DNA of 64,000 nt, taken from Nocardioides marmoriginsengisoli (lineage in GTDB: Bacteria > Actinomycetota > Actinomycetes > Propionibacteriales > Nocardioidaceae). Numbering within the stretch: the first letter of the stretch is position 1; each line of letters opens with the position of its first letter. The notes under the pieces were generated by a model. That model had not been told where the DNA came from and did no database searches. It was given only the letters and a program-made list of their open reading frames with translations. Below, piece after piece: positions 25,494-35,347 of this stretch. The stretch is taken from positions 1,192,963-1,256,962 of the forward strand of contig NZ_RJSE01000007.1 of assembly GCF_003725695.1 (NCBI RefSeq), read 5' to 3'. The position numbers and the translations under genes were made by a program.

Positions 25494-26195
25494 CTACTTG
25501 GCGCTTACTGCCGTCCTAACATCAGCAAGGGCACTGTCGAAGGTGAACTTCTGATCACCTTGCCAGCCCCGCAAGGCGCTTTCTGGGCCACCGTCCATAA
25601 GGAGCGTCTGCGGGTCGTAGACCAGCAGAATAGGAGCGCTGGGATCTGATACCCCTGCCCTGGGGCTCTCGACCTTAATGCGTTGATCGGCTTTCGGTCT
25701 GAATGGCGAAGCCATGGCAAGAACTCTGGCGCCAGTGGGTATCGACTTCCCGAATTCATCAACGGGGATCGCGGCGTCGCCTCCCGTGACCAGGTCTCCC
25801 TTTGCGTCCAAGGTCTGAACTCCGCGGGGACGAGTGAGGAAGGCATAGCCTGACTTGAAGCTGTCAGAGTCGCCCTTGAGTACTTCACGGACCTTGACCC
25901 TGATCACGACGTATCTGTCTACTTCGGTCGTGCCGTCGCTGTAGGTGAATGACTCGGTTTGGCCATCTTCGAATCCGTCTACGGTCCCGAGGACAACGTT
26001 CTCTTCGCGGGAGGCGACCCCGGCGGGCGTTGTTTCAGTCGGGAAGTTGCCGCCCCCCATGCGGTAGAACACCCCATCGTCGGCGTAGGCGGCATTCGCG
26101 ATGTCGTTCCCGTCGATCGCTTGTGGTGTTGAGGACCCTAGGCCGCATCCTGTTAGGAGCAGGGCAGTCAATGCCCCGAGCGCGATTTCTTTCAC
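25494..26195 (-). CDS. Lipoprotein, unknown function
   Basis: 233 residues from GTG 26195, preceded by GAGGAC. A very short signal leads to a lipobox LLTGC with Cys17. The mature part is hydrophilic and includes a stretch VDRYVVIRVKVREVLKGD, typical of beta-sandwich lipoproteins. It follows the metalloprotease gene by 11 bases, so both form an operon. No enzymatic motif seen. It may assist or inhibit the neighbour protease. Confidence 0.65.
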   Translation of the reverse strand: MKEIALGALTALLLTGCGLGSSTPQAIDGNDIANAAYADDGVFYRMGGGNFPTETTPAGVASREENVVLGTVDGFEDGQTESFTYSDGTTEVDRYVVIRVKVREVLKGDSDSFKSGYAFLTRPRGVQTLDAKGDLVTGGDAAIPVDEFGKSIPTGARVLAMASPFRPKADQRIKVESPRAGVSDPSAPILLVYDPQTLLMDGGPESALRGWQGDQKFTFDSALADVRTAVSAK

Positions 26196-26206
26196 GATTG
26201 TTGTCC

Positions 26207-26809
26207 TCACCAGTTGCTGTTGATCGCCGCGATGTCGTGCACGCCGTAGACGCGAGTCCAGGACGCTCCGCTGTCCCATACACCGCTGCGCATGCAATTG
26301 TTGCCGCCGCCGGAATCTGCTGACACCGTGTAGGGGTCTCCGTGGCCGTAGTGCCAAAGTCCGACCGTGTGACCAATCTCGTGACAGATCGTGTGGCGGA
26401 TCTCGAAGTTCACGTTTGTGGCGTAGGCCGCGATCGTGCCTGTGTCGACGCGGACCCGAAACCGGTCGCAACGGCCGTTCGCCCAGGAGCGGGCACACCA
26501 GGTATCTCCTAGGGAACCACCGGTGTCACGTTGCTGCACGCGAACATCGACCGAGGTCGTGCATGTCCCGAGTTCGTCAGTCGTGACGTTCGTCGACGTC
26601 ATGAGGACGTCCATCGAGTATCGAGTCCGGTCTCTCACTGCTGTGTTCGAGGGCCAATCGGGATCGAAACAGAACGTGTGCGTTCCATGGTCTGCCTCGG
26701 CTATCCGGTCTGGCCATGGCCGGTGGTGAGCAAGAGACGAACCAGCGGCCAGGAACTGCGCCACCACGGCGACCAGAGCCAGTCCGGTGATGAGACCTAT
26801 GCGCTTCAA
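26207..26809 (-). CDS. Secreted zinc metalloprotease (metzincin-type)
   Basis: A 200-residue protein with a Sec signal (residues 1-27, ending SSLAHH) and the zinc motif HEIGHTVGLWH at 143-153, the HExxHxxGxxH form. Six Cys suggest disulphides in the exported protein. Near the C-terminus NNCMRSG places a Met after the zinc site, as in the Met-turn of metzincins. It is much shorter than matrix metalloproteases. The TTG start overlaps the stop of a preceding minus-strand frame and follows GGAGG. Confidence 0.85.
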   Translation of the reverse strand: MKRIGLITGLALVAVVAQFLAAGSSLAHHRPWPDRIAEADHGTHTFCFDPDWPSNTAVRDRTRYSMDVLMTSTNVTTDELGTCTTSVDVRVQQRDTGGSLGDTWCARSWANGRCDRFRVRVDTGTIAAYATNVNFEIRHTICHEIGHTVGLWHYGHGDPYTVSADSGGGNNCMRSGVWDSGASWTRVYGVHDIAAINSNW

Positions 26810-27036
26810 AACGTGCCTCCGTTCGCGGCCCCGTCCATGTGATGGAACTCACCATTACCGTTATAGACGCCCGCAGTCCACGATCGGTTCCACTGGGCTA
26901 GGCCAGGACTCGACGAACCAACGCAAGCCTGCGGTCGTACGCAAACCAGGCACCCGAGCGCTGCCGGGCTCTTCGGAACTGTGGATCGCACGTCCGAGTC
27001 CTCCCAGCACCCCTCGAGCGACAACGAGGCCCGCAC
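26806..27036 (-). pseudogene. Possible truncated secreted-protein gene ahead of the metalloprotease
   Basis: An open frame whose stop overlaps the metalloprotease start (TTGA), with GGAGG for the next gene inside it. The end reads WNRSWTAGVYNGNGEFHHMDGAANGG, quoted in part as WTAGVYNGNGEFHHMDG: plausible extracellular composition, but no family recognised. Its only ATG falls inside the cholesterol-oxidase terminator. It is probably the 3' remnant of a gene, or non-coding. Confidence 0.25.
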
Positions 27037-27054
27037 AGCACCTGTGCGGGCCTC
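27026..27054. terminator. Terminator of the cholesterol oxidase gene
   Basis: Perfect 13-bp stem GAGGCCCGCACAG with a three-base loop, 21 bp after the end of the minus-strand cholesterol oxidase gene. Confidence 0.8.
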
Positions 27055-27074
27055 GCCGTTCGTTGACCTCGGAC

Positions 27075-28772
<1,698 letters not shown>

Positions 28773-28941
28773 TCACTACCTACTGAGAGGTAACTCCGGT
28801 TGCGCGGCCGTCGAACCTCTTGAAAATGCCGGACGTCGAGGTTCTGAGTCTGCTATTGCGAGCAGCTCGATAGTGAAGAAATATCGGTTATTCCATTTCT
28901 ATTCTCGTTCCGTATGACGGCCGATCCTCGCGTGAATCAGG

Positions 28942-28955
28942 TGGAACCTGTTCTA
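28942..28955. promoter_or_regulatory. Second KstR-type operator (TGGAACCTGTTCTA)
   Basis: Same consensus match, 137 bp before the Ig-repeat gene and 230 bp before choA. It places the divergent surface-protein gene in the presumed sterol regulon. Confidence 0.75.
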
Positions 28956-28986
28956 GAAAAGTTCGCGCGTGACCGTTGACACGCTT

Positions 28987-29006
28987 TAGATAACAGCGGT
29001 TATCTA
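28987..29006. promoter_or_regulatory. Perfect palindrome TAGATAAC-agcg-GTTATCTA
   Basis: An 8+4+8 inverted repeat, 86 bp upstream of the Ig-repeat gene. Its sequence differs from both the KstR box and the island operator. Probably a further TetR-type operator. The rest of 28713-29091 holds no gene. Confidence 0.55.
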
Positions 29007-29091
29007 TGCGGCAGCGAATCGGGTCGCACCGTTCTGCGTCTGGCTGCGGGGAAGTGGCCGGATGTTTCTTCCGATCGAAGGGATCCCCTTG

Positions 29092-32000
29092 ATGCGTCAC
29101 ACAATCGGCGGCCTGAGTGCCGTGCTCCGGACGAGGGGAGGTGCCCGCTCCCGCGCCAGGAACTCGCTGCGCGTCGTCCTCACCGGCGCCCTGGGCCTCG
29201 CCGTCGGCGGAGGCCTCGTCGCAACCGGTGCTGCCGTCGCGGCGGACACCAACCCGTTCACGCTCACGATGACCTCGGGCTCGTTCCAGGTGAACGCCAA
29301 CCCGGTCGACCCGCTGCTCAAGCCGACCACCATCACCGGCGACATCGACTCGGTCACCGGCGTGATCACCGGCGGCACCTTCAGCGCCCCGCCGAAGACC
29401 GGCACCAACCAGGGCGCCACCTACGCGCTGCGCTACTTCTCCGCCCAGTCGGGCACCGGCACCGGCGGCGTCAGCTCCGACGGCACCGTGACCTACACCG
29501 ACGCGCTGACCGCGGAGATCCACGTGACCTCGCCGGTCGACTCGATGTGCACCTCGACGCCGATCAACGTGGTGCTCAAGTCGAAGAGCGCCTACGACCC
29601 GGCCGTCGGTGACATCGAGCTGGAGGCGAAGAACTCCACCATCCCGAACTTCCACTGCACCGGTGGTCTCGCCGGCGCGATCGAGGGCCCGCTGAACACC
29701 CAGTTCTCGGGGAGCACGAACACGATCTCGCTGAACATGCACACCAACGAGGTGCTGCCGATCCCGGCGCCCCCGGCGAACGAGACCAGCACCGTCCTGA
29801 CCGTCTCGCCCGACGCGCCGCAGCTCGTCGGCACCGCGGTCACGATGACCGCGACGGTCACCTCGGGCGACGCCACCGCGACCGACGCCGAGGGCTCGGT
29901 CGACTTCGTCGCGAACGGCACCGTCCTGGCGACCAAGGCCGTCGACGCGGGTGTCGCGACCTTCACCACCTCGGACCTGCAGGGGATGAACAACCAGCTC
30001 AAGGCTGTCTACAGCGGTGATCTGAAGTACTCCGGCAGCACCTCGCCGAAGGTCGCCTACCGCTTGCAGCCGCTCCCCGGCATCTCGTTCAACGCTCCGG
30101 CGACGGTCACCCCGGGCAATACCCTGACCGGCACCCTCACGCTGACCAACCCGGCCGGCGGTGCGGACTGGTCGAACCTGTTCGTCTCGCTGGGCACCGT
30201 GGTGCCGCAGGGCACCAGTGCCCCCTCGGGCGCCGGCCCGGCCATCTCGTACCAGGCCGGCGACGGCTCCTGGTGCTCGCAGGCGTACAACTCCTCGAGC
30301 TCCTACATCAGCGTCCTGCTCAGCCGCCTCGGCAGCGCGACCTGTGACGCTCCCGGTTCGTTCGCGCTGGCCGCGGGCCAGACCCTGAGCGTCCCGATCC
30401 GGCTCGACTACCCGGCGGCGACGCAGCTCGGCAACCGCACCCTGGCCGTCCAGCTGCAGACCGGCACCTGCGACACCACCACCACGTGCACCTCGGCCCC
30501 CGGGCTCTCCGGGACCACCGGTCCCAAGGACACGGTCACCTTCGCCGTGGTCGCCCCCAACGGGGCCCGGTACAACCCGCTGCTGGTGCTGCCGGGCGGT
30601 CCGTACACGCTGGCTCGTGGCATCTCCGCGGCGGTGCCGGTCTTCGTCCGGCCGGATCCCGCCAGCGGCGTCAGCGCGATGAACCCGACCGGCACGGTCA
30701 CCTGGGCGGTCAACGGCGAGGTCTACCAGACCCTGCCGTCCGGCGCGAACGCCACCTCGGCGGTTCCGGACACCTCGGCCCGCACCGGCGTCGCCCAGCT
30801 GCTCACCTCCAAGCTGACCCCCGGCACCTACCAGGTCGAGGTCAAGTACTCCGGCGACTCGGTCTACAAGCCGGCCTCCGGCTCGTTCCCGGTCACGATC
30901 ACGGCGGCGCCTCCCGGCGACTTCTACACCTGCGACTACACCGCCACCCTGACCCGGGTGACGTACAAGGTCGGTGCCGTCGTCACGGCGCACGCCACCA
31001 TGCCGAGCGTCACCACCGACGGCACCCTGCTGCCGGTCGAGGGCGGCGAGGTCTCGATCACGACCGGTGCCGGCTTCACCTTCAGCGGCACCGGTGCCGC
31101 CACCATGGCCGTCTCCCCGAACCCGGTCGGGTTCGCGCTCGGGAGCACCCCGGCGGTGAGCAGCACCTTCCCGAACACGTCGAAGGTCGCGACCTGGACC
31201 AACGTCTCCGGAAGCGTGGTGCCCTCGGGCGAGCCCGGCGACCAGGTGAAGGTCGCGGTGAACGCGCTCGACCTCAAGCCGACGCTGGCCGCGATGCACT
31301 GCGAGCCGGTGGACGCGGCCAAGCCGGCCACCTTCGGCACGGTCACCCTCGCCGGTGCCCGGCTGTCGGTCGACCCGGCCGGTCCGGTGAGCCCGGGCAC
31401 GCTGGTGAAGATGTCGACGGACGTGAGCCCGGTCCCGGCGAACCCGGGCCAGGTCACCTTCTTCGACGGTGACGAGGAGATCGGTACGGCGACGGTGAAC
31501 AGCACCGGCACCGCGACGATCTCCACCGCCGAGCTCGCCGTCGGCACGCACGCGCTGCGCGCCGTCTGGAACGGCGGCCCGGTCAACGCGTCCACCGAGA
31601 CCAACACCGTGGAGCTGGTGGTGGCGGATCCGACCACCACGACGACGATCTCCTCGTCGAGCTCGCAGGTGCTCAGCGGACCGGTGACCTTCACCGCGAC
31701 CGTCGCCGGCAACCCGGGGAACCCCGGCTCGCCGACCGGCACCGTGCAGTTCAAGTCGGACGGCGCCAACCTGGGCTCCCCGGTCGCGCTGACCGGCGGT
31801 ACGGCGACGCTGACCACCAGCGCGCTCACCAGCGGCGTCCACGCGGTGACGGCCGTCTACGGCGGCGGTGGCGGGTTCAACGCCAGCACCTCCGAGCCGG
31901 TCAAGGTCCTGGTCGGGAAGGCCACCACGGTCCTGACCGCGGCCGACGCGGCGACGACCACGAAGGGGATCATCCTCACCGTGCCGTCGATGAAGGCGAC

Positions 32001-32217
32001 GCTGACCGGTCCGGTGGGCCCGATCGCGGGCAAGACGATCACCTTCAAGCTCGGTACCGGCACCCCGTGCACGGTCAAGACCGATGCCCAGGGCGTCGCC
32101 ACCTGCTCGGCGTCGGTCTCGGCCCTGCAGCTGCTGCTCGGCAAGACCTACACGGTCAGCTTCGCCGGGGACGCCTCGGCGACGGCGGCGACGGCGAAGG
32201 GAGCGCTCGTCTCCTGA
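29092..32217 (+). CDS. Secreted Ig-like repeat protein (cell-surface)
   Basis: A 1041-residue exported protein. A long signal with RARNSLRVV and a hydrophobic core ends near ATGAAVAAD (about residue 52). An N-terminal beta domain (to about 230) is followed by four or so Ig-like modules of roughly 90 residues; two recognisable ones near 235-330 and 835-950 end in GVHAVTAVYGG-like motifs, the mark of bacterial Ig-like domain 3/5. There is no LPXTG or transmembrane tail, so attachment is unclear. ATG 29092 is preferred to ATG 29062 because the signal begins properly there. It is divergent from choA, with KstR-type boxes between. Confidence 0.8.
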   Translation: MRHTIGGLSAVLRTRGGARSRARNSLRVVLTGALGLAVGGGLVATGAAVAADTNPFTLTMTSGSFQVNANPVDPLLKPTTITGDIDSVTGVITGGTFSAPPKTGTNQGATYALRYFSAQSGTGTGGVSSDGTVTYTDALTAEIHVTSPVDSMCTSTPINVVLKSKSAYDPAVGDIELEAKNSTIPNFHCTGGLAGAIEGPLNTQFSGSTNTISLNMHTNEVLPIPAPPANETSTVLTVSPDAPQLVGTAVTMTATVTSGDATATDAEGSVDFVANGTVLATKAVDAGVATFTTSDLQGMNNQLKAVYSGDLKYSGSTSPKVAYRLQPLPGISFNAPATVTPGNTLTGTLTLTNPAGGADWSNLFVSLGTVVPQGTSAPSGAGPAISYQAGDGSWCSQAYNSSSSYISVLLSRLGSATCDAPGSFALAAGQTLSVPIRLDYPAATQLGNRTLAVQLQTGTCDTTTTCTSAPGLSGTTGPKDTVTFAVVAPNGARYNPLLVLPGGPYTLARGISAAVPVFVRPDPASGVSAMNPTGTVTWAVNGEVYQTLPSGANATSAVPDTSARTGVAQLLTSKLTPGTYQVEVKYSGDSVYKPASGSFPVTITAAPPGDFYTCDYTATLTRVTYKVGAVVTAHATMPSVTTDGTLLPVEGGEVSITTGAGFTFSGTGAATMAVSPNPVGFALGSTPAVSSTFPNTSKVATWTNVSGSVVPSGEPGDQVKVAVNALDLKPTLAAMHCEPVDAAKPATFGTVTLAGARLSVDPAGPVSPGTLVKMSTDVSPVPANPGQVTFFDGDEEIGTATVNSTGTATISTAELAVGTHALRAVWNGGPVNASTETNTVELVVADPTTTTTISSSSSQVLSGPVTFTATVAGNPGNPGSPTGTVQFKSDGANLGSPVALTGGTATLTTSALTSGVHAVTAVYGGGGGFNASTSEPVKVLVGKATTVLTAADAATTTKGIILTVPSMKATLTGPVGPIAGKTITFKLGTGTPCTVKTDAQGVATCSASVSALQLLLGKTYTVSFAGDASATAATAKGALVS

Positions 32218-32225
32218 CGATCTCC

Positions 32226-32260
32226 GGTCCGGGCAGGCATGAGTCGCACCTGCCCGGACC
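32226..32260. terminator. Hairpin terminator 1 after the Ig-repeat gene
   Basis: Perfect 12-bp stem (GGTCCGGGCAGG) with an 11-base loop, right after the stop codon. Confidence 0.8.
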
Positions 32261-32269
32261 GGACCTTCC

Positions 32270-32308
32270 GGGCGAGCCCGGGCCCGGAATCCGGGTCCGG
32301 GCTCGCCC
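32270..32308. terminator. Hairpin terminator 2 after the Ig-repeat gene
   Basis: Perfect 12-bp stem (GGGCGAGCCCGG) followed by GATTCTGG. Tandem with the first hairpin; together they should isolate the next gene. Confidence 0.75.
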
Positions 32309-32345
32309 GATTCTGGCTAGGCTTCGGGCTGGAAGGTGAGTCCCG

Positions 32346-35240
32346 ATGCCAGCGCAGTCCTCCCGTACGCCGAGCGCGAGCGCGTTCGCTGCCGTGCTCC
32401 GTCGTCAGCGCGAGTCCGCCGGCGTCACCCAGGCCGAGCTCGCCGTGCGCGCGGGTATCGGCGTACGCACCGTGAGCAACCTGGAGCGGGGGATCAACAC
32501 GTCGCCGTACCCGAGCACGGTGCGGCTGCTCGCCGATGCGCTCGGCCTGCCCGACGGCGCGCGCGGCGACCTGCTGGCGGCGGCGGGGCGCCGTACCGGC
32601 TCCGGGGAGGCGGTGCCGCTGACCGGCGGCTTCCTCGGTGCGGTGCCGTCCACCCGGCTGGTCGCGCGGGACGCCGAGTGCTCCGCGATCACCGGCTTCC
32701 TCGCCGCGGCCGCTGCGGGGGAGACCAGTGTCGTGCTCCTCGCCGGGGAGCCGGGGATCGGCAAGACCCGGCTGGCCCAGGAGGCAACCGTCTACGCCGC
32801 GGAGCAAGGCTTCCTGGTGGCGAGCGGTCGCTGCTACGAGCAGCAGAGCGAGACGCCGTTCGTGCCGCTGTTCGAGGCGTTCGGCGCCCTGCACGCGGCG
32901 GCGCCGACGGCGGTGGGCGCCGGAGTCGCGGAGCGGTGGCCGGCGCTGGTGACGCTGCTGCCCGACCAGTTCCCGGCGGCCGAGCAGCCGGCGTGGACCT
33001 CGCCGGATGCGGCCCAGCTGCTGCACCGGGCCGCCACCGGCCTGGTCCGGGAGATCGCCGAGCAGCGGCCGGTGGCACTCCTCTTCGACGACCTGCACTG
33101 GGCCGACGACGCCACCCTGGAGCTGCTCACCCACCTGGCGCTGCAGACCACGAACGACCGGGTGCTGCTGCTCGGCACCTACCGCGACGCCGAGGTCAGC
33201 TCGGAGCACCCGGTGCGCCGGCTGGCGCACGCGCTGCACCGGGAACGGCTCAGCAGGGCGATCACCGTGGGACGCCTGGACCGGGACGAGACCGCGCGGC
33301 TGATCGCCCAGCGCCTGCCGGCGGACCCGGTCTCGGCGGAGCTGACCGACCTGGTGCACCGGCACTCCGACGGCAACCCGTTCTTCACCGGCGAGATCCT
33401 GACGTCGCTGATCGAGCGCGGCGACCTGGCCGTGGTCGACGGCGCCTGGGTCTGCCGCGAGCTGACCGCGATCGAGGCGCCGGAGCACGTCAGCGAGGTG
33501 ATCAACCAGCGGGTCGCCCGGCTCTCGCCGACGGCCCGCGGCGTGCTGGAGGCAGCGAGCGTGCTCGGCACCGTCTTCGATCCCGACGACGTGTGGATCG
33601 ACGACCTCGGCGAGGACCAGCTGGAGGAGTCCCTCGACGCCGCCGTGGACTCGGGGCTGCTCACCGTTACCGACGACCGGTACGCCTTCGACCACAGTCT
33701 GACCCAGCAGGCGCTGTACGCCGGCCTCTCCCCGGTACGCCGCCGCCGGCTGCACCGCGCGGTCGGGGAGCTGCTCGCCGGTCGGCCTCCGGCGGTGCGC
33801 CGGCGTCGCAGTGCGGAGATCGCCCGGCACCTGGAGACCGGCGGGCTACCGGACCAGGCGATCCGGTTCCTCGAGCTCGCCGGCGACGTCGCGGCCGGGG
33901 TGTACTCGCAGGACGAGGCGGTCCGGCTCTACAGCCATGCGGTCGCACTGGCCGAGGAGGTCGGCGACGAGGCCGCGGTGGCAGCCGGCTTCGAGCGGCT
34001 CGGCCAGGTCGAGCTCACCACCGCCCGGTACGACGACGCGGTCGACCACCTGGTCCGGGCGGCCGAAGGCTACCGGCGGACCGGACAGGTCGAACCGCGG
34101 CTGCGCGTGGAGGGCCTGATCGCGGAGGCGCAGCACCGACGCGGCGAGGGCGAGGAGGCCGCCCTCCGGCTCGACGAGGTGGTCGCCGAGCTGGAGGAGA
34201 GCACGGCCGCGGACGACCGGGCTCCGGGCGGGGCGGCCCTGGCGCTCGGCCTGGCGCGGGTCCGGCTCTCCCTGGGGCAGCACCAGCTCTGCCTCGAGGC
34301 CACCGACCGGGCGGCCAAGCTGGCCCGGCGGGAGGGCTCGGCCGCCGTCGAGGCCGACGCGTACTCGGTCGCCGGCACCGTGCTGCTCTTCCAGGACCGG
34401 CCCGACGACGCGGTCAGCACCCTGGAACGCGCCATCGCGCTGGCCACCCGTGCCGAGGCGCTGACCGTCGAGAGCGGCGCGACGCTGGCGCTGCAGTGGA
34501 CGGTGACGATGCGCGGAGACCTGGAGCGCGCCCGGACGCTGGGGGAGCGCGGCCTGGAGATCACCCGTCGCGCGGGCAACGCCGACATGGAGGCGCTGCA
34601 CTCCGCGAACTTCGGGCTGACGCTCTTCTACTCCGGGGACTGGGACCAGGCGCAGGTGCACCTCGAGCACGGGATGGAGCTCGCTCGGGCGGGCTCGCCG
34701 ACGCTCTTCTCCGGGATCCCGCCGGTCTACCTCGGTGTATTGCGGGCCGGTCAGGGCGACGCGGACGCGGCCCGGGCGTCGTACGACGAGGCGGCCACCG
34801 CCCCGGACCTGCAGACCTTCGCCTTCGCCGGCTACCTGGAGGCACGCCGGGCCGAGCTCGACCTGCGCGACGGCGATCCGGCGTCCGCGCTGGCCCGGCT
34901 CGAGCCGTGGCTCGGTGACGAGTCGCCGACGCGGATCCACGACGTGATGCTCTTCGTGGCCGCGGCCGAGGCGTGCCTGGGTCGCGGCGACCTCGATCGT
35001 GCCGAGGACCTGGTGGCCCGGGCGCTGCGGCGGGCAGCGGCGACCCGGAACGAGCTCGACGGGATCGACGCGCAGCGGGTGCAGGGGCGCTGCGCCCTGG
35101 CCCGCGGCCGCCACGGCGAGGCAAGGGCCGCCTGGGAAGCCGCGCACGCACGCGCCAGCGCGGTGCCGTACCCGGGAGCCGTCGCCCGCGTCCAGGACGA
35201 GCTGACCGGGCTGGATCGGGACGAGTCGGACACCGCCTGA
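32346..35240 (+). CDS. XRE-type HTH, AAA ATPase, TPR regulator
   Basis: 964 residues. An XRE helix-turn-helix at about 13-68 (VTQAELAVRAGIGVRTVSNLERG, in part), an AAA_16 domain with Walker A GEPGIGKT at 134-141 and Walker B ALLFDDLHWAD near 243-253, then TPR-like helical repeats from about 480 to the end. The plan is like LuxR-family LAL/STAND regulators, but the DNA-binding domain is N-terminal XRE. It would act as an ATP-dependent transcription switch. The signal and targets are unknown; the neighbours are two large secreted proteins. Confidence 0.8.
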   Translation: MPAQSSRTPSASAFAAVLRRQRESAGVTQAELAVRAGIGVRTVSNLERGINTSPYPSTVRLLADALGLPDGARGDLLAAAGRRTGSGEAVPLTGGFLGAVPSTRLVARDAECSAITGFLAAAAAGETSVVLLAGEPGIGKTRLAQEATVYAAEQGFLVASGRCYEQQSETPFVPLFEAFGALHAAAPTAVGAGVAERWPALVTLLPDQFPAAEQPAWTSPDAAQLLHRAATGLVREIAEQRPVALLFDDLHWADDATLELLTHLALQTTNDRVLLLGTYRDAEVSSEHPVRRLAHALHRERLSRAITVGRLDRDETARLIAQRLPADPVSAELTDLVHRHSDGNPFFTGEILTSLIERGDLAVVDGAWVCRELTAIEAPEHVSEVINQRVARLSPTARGVLEAASVLGTVFDPDDVWIDDLGEDQLEESLDAAVDSGLLTVTDDRYAFDHSLTQQALYAGLSPVRRRRLHRAVGELLAGRPPAVRRRRSAEIARHLETGGLPDQAIRFLELAGDVAAGVYSQDEAVRLYSHAVALAEEVGDEAAVAAGFERLGQVELTTARYDDAVDHLVRAAEGYRRTGQVEPRLRVEGLIAEAQHRRGEGEEAALRLDEVVAELEESTAADDRAPGGAALALGLARVRLSLGQHQLCLEATDRAAKLARREGSAAVEADAYSVAGTVLLFQDRPDDAVSTLERAIALATRAEALTVESGATLALQWTVTMRGDLERARTLGERGLEITRRAGNADMEALHSANFGLTLFYSGDWDQAQVHLEHGMELARAGSPTLFSGIPPVYLGVLRAGQGDADAARASYDEAATAPDLQTFAFAGYLEARRAELDLRDGDPASALARLEPWLGDESPTRIHDVMLFVAAAEACLGRGDLDRAEDLVARALRRAAATRNELDGIDAQRVQGRCALARGRHGEARAAWEAAHARASAVPYPGAVARVQDELTGLDRDESDTA

Positions 35241-35347
35241 GCTGGTCGCCCACCGACTACCCACCGACTCCCGCCAACCGGTCCGGCGGGTGATCCCGCT
35301 CGCCCAGAATCTCGTCCATCAGACGTGTTGGACGAGGGAGTGGCACC

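Noticed and set aside
28888-31842. A 984-codon open frame opposite the Ig-repeat gene
   Set aside because: Its composition (extreme Arg, Gly, Val) is that of an antisense frame in GC-rich DNA; the sense frame has a signal peptide and repeats.
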